This document shows, in pieces, positions 9,617 to 18,144 of a stretch of 61,800 bases of DNA; the first letter of the stretch is position 1, and every line of letters begins with the position of its first letter. Both the position numbers and the translations under genes were made by a program. Source of the DNA: Bacteroidales bacterium (GTDB taxonomy: Bacteria > Bacteroidota > Bacteroidia > Bacteroidales > UBA932); NCBI GenBank assembly GCA_028724885.1, contig JAQYTJ010000035.1, positions 1-61,800 on the forward strand, given 5' to 3'. The notes beneath the pieces are model-generated. The model did not search any database and was not told the origin of the DNA. It worked only from the letters and a program-made list of their open reading frames with translations.

Positions 9617-12600
9617 TCAATTGTTTGGTTTCTCCCCGCTAAGTGTAGTCGTGAATGTCACGGAAGTACCTCTCGGAATTGTAGAGACATATCCGGCGAC
9701 GGTGTATCCCTTGTTTTCGTCATCCCATCCGGTACGTGCGGTCCAATCTGACGGCCTTGTGGCAGGCCAGGTCGTATATGTCACGGATGTTGATGAACTC
9801 TTTGCACTCAGATAAAGTGTTTTGCCTTTTTGAGAAAGGATCTGATAACTGCTGCCGTTTTCGACCGTTGACGGTGTGATCATTCTCCACATCATCTTTG
9901 CGTCCGCACTTTCGAGAGCAGTGACTTCGTCCGTAATGACCAGATTGTCACCTTCGAGACGGATGGTGCGGAACACGGACTTGGCCTGCCCTTTGAAAAC
10001 GGCTGTCAGGTCCATCCTCATACCTGGTGAAGCGGCGTCATCATAGACGTTGGCGATGGTCGCCTTTCCGCTGACATTGTGGTCGGTCATATAGAGTTTG
10101 CTGAAGCTGTCATCGAAATTTGAGAATGACAAGGTGCTGTGCCCAAGATTGTTCATCCGGAATATGTCCCAGCGCAGAGACTTCTGCGTCATCGTCCAAT
10201 AACTGCCCCCTGCTTTTGCGGTCAGATTTTCGATGGTGGCATAATTCGGACATCTCAAGTCATCCGACCAACGCACACCCTGGGATTCATAGACGAATGA
10301 GCCTGCATCCATATGACCGTGACTGGCACTGGCCGCGCCGCCCTTGAAACCGATGTATTTGTCATTTTCGTCAAATTTCCATCCTGTATGTATCATGGCT
10401 ACGGGTACCAGGCCGTTTCCTACCCAAAGGTTGGAGGAAGGGAATGCGAGATTTAACGGATCGAAACTGAAATCCATGATTATCCCTGGGATGATCGGAA
10501 GCAGACGGTTCTTGGAATACTTCCCCTTGTTAAGCAGCCGCACCTCATTGGCCACTAATGCCGAATTGCCTGTTTTAGCGGCAAACCACCACATCGGTAT
10601 TTGCATGGATTCACTTGCGCTGCCACCATCTGCGAACGAGAAATTTCCTCCGCACGGACTGCCCATGAACAGCATGAAATCACCTGTTCTCATGAATCCG
10701 TCAATCCTTGAAAGGCCGTTGTCGTTGCCGAATGCCTTCTGGAGCATCTGGAGCAGACAAATCTGATACCCAGTCCCGTATTCCCAATAGCCATATCCCT
10801 CGCCGTAATTGCCGTCGGGAGAATACATGCTCTTGACAGCTGCGGCATTGGACACGAGGGCGTTCTCGATAACCTTCGCGCAATTCGTCTTGTCCTGAGG
10901 ATAAGCAGCGAGGGCAGCTGCGACAAGGCCTCCGTTGCATACAGAATTCCAGTTGTTTTTGCTCGTCTGTGTGGCATCTTTCCCGCTCTTGCTGTCAAGA
11001 GCAGTATCAATGGCATAATTGCTGAGGGCTTTTCTGACCATCAGACGAGTGTCATAGTCCAAATCATAATACAGCCAATCGTATGCTAGGGAAACTCCGA
11101 GCGCCATTTCTCCGACATCCAGATAATGAGAAGGATGCCAGTCCTTGAATTGTCCACAAACGGTATTGAGTGTTTCGACTACTTTGGCAAGGAACTCCTC
11201 CCTTCCGGTCATACGGTATGCATAACTACAGTACAATAGGATAAGTTCAACTTTTCTTGAAACGGAAAGAAGCCTTTTGTTGGATGCGTCAAGAGTATAC
11301 GTGATGGACTCTGTGGAGGCGGCTTCCTTTTCTGCATAAGTGAGTATCAGATCATTCAGTTTGGCAAGAGTAGGCCAAGATACGGGATCTTTCACCTTGG
11401 CCGCAAGGGCTTCGAAGTCACCTTTTTTCATGAGTATCCGAGGATGCCCTAGAGCCTTGAGTGTCCCATAATTATATGTGCCGGTCACGTCCGGAGAAGA
11501 GTCCTCTACCTCCTCCTTGAAAGACGTGCTGAACTTGACCGCATCGCTGAAATAGCTCTTGTCTTTTGTCTTCACGACGGCACGGCATTCATAATCCTTG
11601 TCTGCCGACAGGTCATGAATATCAGACTGGAAATTTTCCGCAGTTGTTTCACAGATGACCGCTGTCCATTCGGATGCGCCTACCATCCTGTATTCAAATC
11701 CGCAGCTGAACTGTGTCTGGTCAAAGAAGGGAAGAGCCTCGAAGGAGCCCTTGAGAGTCGCTGACTTGAGATCGTCCGGATCGATGCTGATTCTGTCCAT
11801 GCTGACGGACTGAACGGCGAATGTGACTGGGTCGGATGTAGACCTGTAGAAGACCCTCAGTTCCAGTATGCAGGTTTCTCCCGATTCAGTGGTCTCTATT
11901 CTGTATGGCATCCCGTTGGCGCCGCCGAATCGCCAGGTCAGTTCCGCGCCCTTGGAGAGACGCGAGCTGGCCACCTTTTCGCCTGGAACGACATCCCCGT
12001 TTACATCAGTGATTCTTAGTCCTCCGAGGTTTGAAGTAACGACCGATCCTTCGGATGAAAACTCACCGTTGGTGCCGACTGTGACAGTGACCTTATAAAT
12101 GGACTTACCCTCACGCCCAGGCACTTCGAGATAAGAGCCGGGACAATTCCCGAAACGAAAACCGGTATGGTTTGTCGGTGCCACATAGCATTTCCCTGTC
12201 GCCGCTGAAGGATCCGAGTAAGCCGAAGTGTCATAATACGGGTAAATGACAAAATCTCCGAATCCATCTAGGGTCATTGCTGTGCGTTTCCTCATGAAGT
12301 TGACCTGCTTGGAGTCTTTGTATCCAGTAGGGAACGGGTTGGTTGAAGGTTTTGAGAAAGGCCATAGCAGATTTTTACCACTTTCTCTCAGGAATTCCAC
12401 CACGGCGGCATCCTCCCATTCCAGCTGAGAGGCATCGATCATGCCCAGATCCAATATGGAAGATATCTCGAGTGTCCGTGGTGTGGAGTCAAACCATATC
12501 GCCTCTTTCCCTTTGGTATCTGTAAAAATGATTTTCAGACCCTTCGGGAACGTCTGGGCAGGAACGGAGAAACAATATGATCTGTCATTCTCAAAAGTAC

Positions 12601-13282
12601 TTGACATGGCCGGTGAAAGCCATATCGAGTAAGCTGATTTGCGATCCACATAAGAAGACACAGTCGCCTTGTTGTCAGCAGAGACGGTAATCATGGCGAC
12701 TCCTCCGAAACGACAGCCGTCAGGCGTCCGGAGCGTGATAGTTTTGATGGCCGATCCTCCTCCGAGCGAGAATCTTATGAGTCCTCCGACGTTTTTGAAT
12801 GACAAAGTCGTGTCGGCGGATGTGCAGACGGCTCCAGTCGCTTCAGGATCGAAACTGCCTGGGTAGCCTTTCTGTTCGCAAGGGAAATGCAAGTAAAGCG
12901 TGTCCTGTGCATTGTCAGTTGAACCGGGTGAGAAAGATTCTACCATCGAAGACGGGAAGACGGACCAGTATCTCGAATTCCTGCTTCCTGATCCTGTGAA
13001 TATTCCATCCCCTTGCGCCGATACGTATGAAATGAATTTTGAACTGCCCTCCTTTTTGCAGAATACCGCAATACGGTCTCCCTTCTGCCATTCGCGGGGC
13101 AGTGCGGCTGTGGATTCCGTTCCGGTAAAAGGCTGCAGATTCGCCTTGAAAGTCAGAGAAGTGATTTTCTTGCCATCATCATCTTTTCCTGATGGATTGT
13201 CCATTTCTGGATTGCTCTTGCATCCAGCAAGGGTCAGCAAGGAAGCGACGGCGAATATAAAGGGTTTGATTATTTTCATCAT
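9617..13282 (-). CDS. lipoprotein lyase: fimbrillin-like + Fn3-like + heparinase II/III
   Basis: The N-terminus is a lipoprotein signal (LLTLAGC, Cys at residue 21). Residues about 40-285 look like a fimbrillin/Mfa-like beta-domain (LPREWQKGDRIAVF, then SRYWSVFPSS). A further beta-rich region at 300-480 may bind carbohydrate. A fibronectin III-like module spans about 490-590. The last 620 residues are a heparinase II/III-type lyase paralogous to the 619-residue protein, with NNWNSVCNGG, YGEGYGYWEYG and SHGHMDAGSF blocks. It is probably surface-anchored. Its start overlaps the stop of the upstream 640-residue lyase gene by 4 nt, implying coupled translation. The domain limits are estimates by eye. 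Confidence 0.75.
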   Translation of the reverse strand: MMKIIKPFIFAVASLLTLAGCKSNPEMDNPSGKDDDGKKITSLTFKANLQPFTGTESTAALPREWQKGDRIAVFCKKEGSSKFISYVSAQGDGIFTGSGSRNSRYWSVFPSSMVESFSPGSTDNAQDTLYLHFPCEQKGYPGSFDPEATGAVCTSADTTLSFKNVGGLIRFSLGGGSAIKTITLRTPDGCRFGGVAMITVSADNKATVSSYVDRKSAYSIWLSPAMSSTFENDRSYCFSVPAQTFPKGLKIIFTDTKGKEAIWFDSTPRTLEISSILDLGMIDASQLEWEDAAVVEFLRESGKNLLWPFSKPSTNPFPTGYKDSKQVNFMRKRTAMTLDGFGDFVIYPYYDTSAYSDPSAATGKCYVAPTNHTGFRFGNCPGSYLEVPGREGKSIYKVTVTVGTNGEFSSEGSVVTSNLGGLRITDVNGDVVPGEKVASSRLSKGAELTWRFGGANGMPYRIETTESGETCILELRVFYRSTSDPVTFAVQSVSMDRISIDPDDLKSATLKGSFEALPFFDQTQFSCGFEYRMVGASEWTAVICETTAENFQSDIHDLSADKDYECRAVVKTKDKSYFSDAVKFSTSFKEEVEDSSPDVTGTYNYGTLKALGHPRILMKKGDFEALAAKVKDPVSWPTLAKLNDLILTYAEKEAASTESITYTLDASNKRLLSVSRKVELILLYCSYAYRMTGREEFLAKVVETLNTVCGQFKDWHPSHYLDVGEMALGVSLAYDWLYYDLDYDTRLMVRKALSNYAIDTALDSKSGKDATQTSKNNWNSVCNGGLVAAALAAYPQDKTNCAKVIENALVSNAAAVKSMYSPDGNYGEGYGYWEYGTGYQICLLQMLQKAFGNDNGLSRIDGFMRTGDFMLFMGSPCGGNFSFADGGSASESMQIPMWWFAAKTGNSALVANEVRLLNKGKYSKNRLLPIIPGIIMDFSFDPLNLAFPSSNLWVGNGLVPVAMIHTGWKFDENDKYIGFKGGAASASHGHMDAGSFVYESQGVRWSDDLRCPNYATIENLTAKAGGSYWTMTQKSLRWDIFRMNNLGHSTLSFSNFDDSFSKLYMTDHNVSGKATIANVYDDAASPGMRMDLTAVFKGQAKSVFRTIRLEGDNLVITDEVTALESADAKMMWRMITPSTVENGSSYQILSQKGKTLYLSAKSSSTSVTYTTWPATRPSDWTARTGWDDENKGYTVAGYVSTIPRGTSVTFTTTLSGEKPNN

Positions 13283-15201
13283 TTTAGCGGTCTAATGGAG
13301 AATACGTAGTTATCTTTTGTCTTATTGTCCTTGCAGGTCAGGACAATGCGGTAAATTTCCGATCCCCATACATTTGAAAGCCTGGCATCAGGCAAGGCCA
13401 CAGTTTCAACTGAAGCCATGAATTTACGTTTGTCATATTTGAGTGCTGCCTTCTGACCATTAGCTTCAATTAGCACGGCCCCGGGACTTGAAATGTCTAC
13501 GCTTCCCCATGTCATGAAACAGATAACTTTAGGAGCGACGGACTTGGCGAGGATAAAATTGTCTCTGACCGTAAGTTCATTGTCTTTCAGCGTGCATGAG
13601 CGTAGCCACTTCCTGACTAGAGCCTCTTTCGGATATGCCGCTGATATGTCGGTGGAGTAAGTCATCCTTGAAGGGTCAAATGACGAGTTCTTCGCTTTGA
13701 ATTCTGCTCCATCCTTCTGGGCTATGCCGTTGATTGCAGGGACATTGTGGTAGAAGCTCTGCATGGTCCAGATTGTATAGCGTTCTTTAGAAAAAGTTTG
13801 ACGAGTATAAGTACCGACCCCTGCGTCTATGAGAATCGGAGTGTTGTTGATATAAAAAGAGACGGTTCCGCAGTCATTATGGTTGTGGCTTTCTGCATTG
13901 TAGCCGCCTTTGCAGGCAACATACAGGTTATCCCCTCCTGCCATGTAGCAGACATCTGTCTGCGGATACCAGGAATATGCGGGATGCTCGAATACAGGCT
14001 TTTCTGCAGCAAGTTCCTTTTGTATGGCACAAGCTGCAAGAGTTCTGTATATATCAGCTCCGCTTGAAATGTTACTTTGGGGATTATACAGGTGTGCGGC
14101 GTAGCCTTTCATGATTGGGCTGTCCACGTCCTTGCCGAAACGGTAGATCAGATACGGGCTTCCGCCACCATGTGCCGAGGCATCAGCGAAATTGACGACC
14201 CATCCGTCTCCGACGTAAGATCTGGCAATATATTCTCCGCAACTACGAAGCATGGGAATGTCGAAGATTGCTATCTTGCCTCCGGTAGCACGGTTCAGAA
14301 TGTCCAGATAATCATAGGCTGATCCCGCTGCGCGGTCCCAGTAGCTTGACCCTTCTTCACAGGCCCCGTCCTCACAGGTGTAATTCAAAAATTCATCAAC
14401 GGACTGCATTGAAAGCCATACTGCATCAGTTAGTCTGTCGGGGTCATTCTCCAGCAGCATGAAAGCATTAAGCGCATTGTAATTGCACCAAGGTGTCCAG
14501 TTGTTGCTCTTGTGCTTTTGATCCCGTACCATCCACCAAAAACTGTTGTTGGTCAGAAATACGTCCAGTATCCTGTGTTTCAGTTCGTGATAAAGCCTGC
14601 GGGAGATTTCAGGATCAGTCTTGTCAAGGGTCTCATGAAGGAAATAGTATGTCCAGGAGAGCAGATTTGAAGTGGTTCCGGCAGTAAGGTCAAACACAGG
14701 ATCGTCCCAGGCCTGTATCGCACGGTGTGACTTCTGTAGCGAATTATGAGCAGTATTTGCCCAAGAGGTGGATTCTGAGAAGGCATAGATGCCGTTGATG
14801 ATCTGGTCGATGAAGCGTCCTTTGCCTTCTGCTAATTCAGCCATCAACAGAGAGGCCAATGCAGACAGGTTGGCGTTCTTGTCTCTGTCTAAACGGGCAC
14901 CGGAGCGTTCGAACTCAAGATAATCCGTGGGCTTGATGAAGCGCCATGTATAATCCAGGCTCTTTTCTCCTGATGCAATAAGCGTGTTTTTATTGTCTCC
15001 GAGGAAAGAATCCCATCCGGCCCTGTCGGAATAAGAGGGGAAGGCGACCCATTCCTGATTAAGGATGATCGCTTTACGGACATCTTCCTTGCTGTATTTC
15101 GTAGTGAGAAAATAACGCGGTGAGTAATTTGAGGCGAAAGACAAGTTGATGCCTGCCAGAAGGAGTGCCCCCATGCAAATGGTTCTGCTGATAATGTTCA
15201 T
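13279..15201 (-). CDS. heparinase II/III family lyase (640 aa)
   Basis: Secreted protein with a signal peptide (residues 1-23, ...NLSFAS). Toroid blocks SNNWTPWCNYNAL (232-244) and EEGSSYWDR (282-290) are followed by the beta-sandwich with AESHNHNDCGTVSFY (436-450) and an ILIDAG strand, the general layout of PL12/PL21/PL33-type enzymes. It is only distantly like the other two heparinase-type proteins here, so it probably cuts a different linkage or chain end. The family cannot be named from the sequence alone. A hairpin in the gap before it may lower its expression relative to the SusC/SusD genes. Confidence 0.75.
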   Translation of the reverse strand: MNIISRTICMGALLLAGINLSFASNYSPRYFLTTKYSKEDVRKAIILNQEWVAFPSYSDRAGWDSFLGDNKNTLIASGEKSLDYTWRFIKPTDYLEFERSGARLDRDKNANLSALASLLMAELAEGKGRFIDQIINGIYAFSESTSWANTAHNSLQKSHRAIQAWDDPVFDLTAGTTSNLLSWTYYFLHETLDKTDPEISRRLYHELKHRILDVFLTNNSFWWMVRDQKHKSNNWTPWCNYNALNAFMLLENDPDRLTDAVWLSMQSVDEFLNYTCEDGACEEGSSYWDRAAGSAYDYLDILNRATGGKIAIFDIPMLRSCGEYIARSYVGDGWVVNFADASAHGGGSPYLIYRFGKDVDSPIMKGYAAHLYNPQSNISSGADIYRTLAACAIQKELAAEKPVFEHPAYSWYPQTDVCYMAGGDNLYVACKGGYNAESHNHNDCGTVSFYINNTPILIDAGVGTYTRQTFSKERYTIWTMQSFYHNVPAINGIAQKDGAEFKAKNSSFDPSRMTYSTDISAAYPKEALVRKWLRSCTLKDNELTVRDNFILAKSVAPKVICFMTWGSVDISSPGAVLIEANGQKAALKYDKRKFMASVETVALPDARLSNVWGSEIYRIVLTCKDNKTKDNYVFSIRPLK

Positions 15202-15214
15202 GTTCGAATTTGTT

Positions 15215-15264
15215 AAAAAGAAGAGGAAGGCTCAATACCTTTAGGCTTGTGGCATCCCTCTTCT
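15215..15264 (-). terminator. mid-operon hairpin followed by T run
   Basis: On the minus strand an 8-bp stem (AGAAGAGG / CCTCTTCT) is followed directly by TTTT, in the 79-nt gap between the lipoprotein gene and the 640-residue lyase gene. It could be a leaky terminator or an mRNA end-stabiliser that separates the abundant SusC/SusD part from the lyase part. The loop is long (30 nt), so it is only moderately convincing. Confidence 0.4.
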
Positions 15265-15280
15265 CAAAAATTTAACGGTC

Positions 15281-16330
15281 TTACTTGGCTTCTTCAGGGG
15301 TATAGGTCTCCAAGGTGACAGCCCTGTCACGGGCTACGAGATAATCGTTTGCCTTGTAGACGTTGCCTTCCGCGTCAGTAATGCTGACGGAGTAGGTGAT
15401 GACGTAACGGTCTTTGTCACTGAATCTGTTGTAGCTGCTAGTCTTGTCAAGAGCATACGTACCGCTGCCTGAGACTCTGTAGTTTACGCCTTCAGGTGCG
15501 GTGATGGTGACTTTCTCCCCGTCGTGATTGAACACGAGGGTTGGAGTAAGTTTCATCAATGTGCCCTTGAGAGCCTGTGTCATGGTAGAAGTGTGTCTGC
15601 CTGTCGTAGTCAGCATCACATGTTCGTTGTCGGTGACATCGTGGTTGAAATCATCCGGGGTCTTGTACTCGACTGACTCGGTCTTTCCGTCCTTCATGGT
15701 GATGGTGGCGGAACCGTAATGGAACCAGTTGCCGTGAAGCTCGGTTATGTACTTGATTCCGAACATGGTGAAATCCTTTGGAGAAACAGACCACTGACTG
15801 GAAAACCTCCTGTCGGCTGAAGCTTGGTTTGTTGAACCGACGAGAAGACTGTCCAGATCTGATGTTCCGGTCATTACCAGAGGTACGACATAAGTGTTCT
15901 TTATGGCATCGGGGTCATTGAAGAAAGCTTCAGTGAGCTGAACGGTGACACCACCGTTGTATTCACCTTTCTTGATGACGATCTTGCTGTTGTCGCTCAG
16001 AGTGTAGTACGCCTGAGGAAGTGGCTTGATAAGGTCGCCGCCACTGAACCTGACATTCTTGCAGAGCGACTCATCCACCTTGAAGTTGATTACACGGTCC
16101 TTATTGTTTTTATATACGCCGCCCATTGCCGCGGAAATGACGAACTTTCCGGCGTTGTCATTGTCGTTCGGATACATGTCGTTGCCCAGTACAAGTGTCC
16201 TTACGGGGAACTGGTACGGGAAGTAGCCCGTCGTATAAGTGTAATCAGGGAATTCTGTATCGAAGTTGCTGCAGCCGACCATTGCGAGTGCGGCAGCCAA
16301 AACAGAAAATGCTTTATTTGTCATAATCAT
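15281..16330 (-). CDS. DUF1735/DUF5627-type surface lipoprotein
   Basis: Lipoprotein (ALAMVGC, Cys at about 20) of 349 residues encoded right after the second SusD. Residues about 60-175 have the DUF1735 pattern (FVISAAMGGVYKNNKDRVINFKVD, then an acidic/Asn-rich beta-domain), and the C-terminal half (residues 190-340) looks like the DUF5627 domain. Proteins in this position are usually SusE-like surface glycan-binding proteins. Binding is inferred from position; no catalytic motif is seen. Confidence 0.7.
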   Translation of the reverse strand: MIMTNKAFSVLAAALAMVGCSNFDTEFPDYTYTTGYFPYQFPVRTLVLGNDMYPNDNDNAGKFVISAAMGGVYKNNKDRVINFKVDESLCKNVRFSGGDLIKPLPQAYYTLSDNSKIVIKKGEYNGGVTVQLTEAFFNDPDAIKNTYVVPLVMTGTSDLDSLLVGSTNQASADRRFSSQWSVSPKDFTMFGIKYITELHGNWFHYGSATITMKDGKTESVEYKTPDDFNHDVTDNEHVMLTTTGRHTSTMTQALKGTLMKLTPTLVFNHDGEKVTITAPEGVNYRVSGSGTYALDKTSSYNRFSDKDRYVITYSVSITDAEGNVYKANDYLVARDRAVTLETYTPEEAK

Positions 16331-16357
16331 TTGATCTATATTGTTTTATAAAAGTTA

Positions 16358-18130
16358 CTACCATCCTTGGTTCTGGACGTAGCCGAACTTCATGACTTCG
16401 TTGAACGGGATAGGACCGTAAATCATGTATGACTCGTACTGACGAGGTTCAACTTCCACTGTCTCATATTTGCCGTTCTCGTCAAGTCTGATACCCTTGG
16501 CAGGTTCAGTAAGATCGTTTTTCCATCTTCTGATATCCCAGAAACGTGCGCCTTCGAAGCTGAGTTCTATACGGCGTTCGTTACGGATCAGCTGGCGCAT
16601 AGCCTCCTTGGAAGTCACGCTGGCGAGATAATCGTCAGGCTGGGCAAGTCCAGCGCGTTTGCGTATGGCTGCGATGACATCGCGTGCGGAATAACCGTTG
16701 CTGCCTTTTCCTTCGGGACCCCATGCCTCGTTGGCGGCCTCGGCATAGTTCAGGAATATTTCAGTGGAGCGGATAATTGGGATAATATGCTTCTGAGTAC
16801 TGGTTTTGCCAGTTTGTACGCTGACATCCTCACGTAAATGTTTACGCATATAGTAACCTGTCCTTGTGGAATATTCGGTTTTGTCTATACCGTCGTTGGT
16901 GCTCCCGTCGAGGATCTTGATGGTCTTGCCCCACTCCTTGCTATTGTCGTAAACCACGATCTGAGCGAGACGTGGGTCACGGTTGGTGTAAGGCTTTTGG
17001 GCATCGTATCCGGAAGCGGCGTCATCGATAGGATATCCGTTCTTCATAGGGAACGCATCCACGAAGTTCTGGGTGGGATTGATTCTTCCGTGGCCATAAA
17101 CGGTAGGAGCGTAGTTGTCCTGTTCCCATGAGTTTATGTTTTGTATCTCCCTTCTCCAGATGATTTCGTTGGTCTCCTTCTTGTTGCCTTGGTTAAGGTC
17201 AGAATCATTCACTTGATCCTTAAGCCAGAATATGTTGCCTTTGGGATCAAAATAGCTGAGCCCGCCGACATCACTTAGAACTTGGGCATTTGCGTTGGCT
17301 GCAGTCTCCCAAAGGGATGCAGAGCCGGATTCGTTGAAGCGGGGGCTTGCGGCAAGGAGGGCGAGACGTGCCTTGTAGGCCAGCACGATACGTCCGCTTA
17401 TCCTCTGTGTGAAGCCGCTGCCGAAGACATTGTTGAACTCTTCGACGGTGAGATTCAGACTTGCATATTTGGAAGGAATATTAGTCGCGTCTGTCACGTC
17501 GACATAATCCATAGGAAGCATGTCAAGCGCCTTGTCGAAATCTTCATTCGCACTTTCCACGCTCTCGGTGAATGTCTCACGCGGGACGGAGAAATCTTTG
17601 AGAGATGATACAAGAGTGTTGTACTCAGGAATGCCGAGCATAGTGCCGTCTTCTCCTTTGCCTGCATGGTTCTGCAAAAGGAAATACTTCATCACTCCTC
17701 TTAAGGCATAAGCCTCTCCGGAGAGTCTCATCTTGAAGGCATCATTCTGGGAAGGATCGGATTTTTTCCAGTTCACTTCATCAATGATGGAAAGGAAGTC
17801 ATTCAGATTCATTATGCTTCTGTAGCAGACAGTCCACATATCCTGGGAGTTCGATAGCGAGCTCCAGCTTCCGCTAGCCATGAGGCGGTAGGAATTGGAT
17901 GTCTGGTTGGAGACGGCGTCATCTGTGGCAACCTCGTCGAAACGGAAAGAACGGTACGGCATCTGCGCATAAGCATAGTCGAGCAATCCTTCCGCATACT
18001 GCGGACGGCTGATTACCTGATCTTTGTTCATTCGGAAGTTCTCTTCCGCATGGAAAGGATCATCACATCCTGCGGCAAAGCCCAATGACGCAACCAGTGC
18101 GAAAGCGAAAAATAGTCTGTTATGTTTCAT
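16358..18130 (-). CDS. SusD/RagB-like lipoprotein (pair 2)
   Basis: Outer-membrane lipoprotein that closes over its SusC partner to capture glycans. Signal and lipobox are visible (LGFAAGC). TPR-like N-terminal helices (QYAEGLLDYAYAQMPYRS) are followed by the RagB/SusD C-terminal signature (IPIIRSTEIFLNYAEAANE, EAMRQLIRNERRIELSFEGARFWDIRRWKN). At 590 residues it is typical. It starts 14 nt after the stop of its SusC partner. Confidence 0.93.
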   Translation of the reverse strand: MKHNRLFFAFALVASLGFAAGCDDPFHAEENFRMNKDQVISRPQYAEGLLDYAYAQMPYRSFRFDEVATDDAVSNQTSNSYRLMASGSWSSLSNSQDMWTVCYRSIMNLNDFLSIIDEVNWKKSDPSQNDAFKMRLSGEAYALRGVMKYFLLQNHAGKGEDGTMLGIPEYNTLVSSLKDFSVPRETFTESVESANEDFDKALDMLPMDYVDVTDATNIPSKYASLNLTVEEFNNVFGSGFTQRISGRIVLAYKARLALLAASPRFNESGSASLWETAANANAQVLSDVGGLSYFDPKGNIFWLKDQVNDSDLNQGNKKETNEIIWRREIQNINSWEQDNYAPTVYGHGRINPTQNFVDAFPMKNGYPIDDAASGYDAQKPYTNRDPRLAQIVVYDNSKEWGKTIKILDGSTNDGIDKTEYSTRTGYYMRKHLREDVSVQTGKTSTQKHIIPIIRSTEIFLNYAEAANEAWGPEGKGSNGYSARDVIAAIRKRAGLAQPDDYLASVTSKEAMRQLIRNERRIELSFEGARFWDIRRWKNDLTEPAKGIRLDENGKYETVEVEPRQYESYMIYGPIPFNEVMKFGYVQNQGW

Positions 18131-18144
18131 GTTTCTTTCAATTA

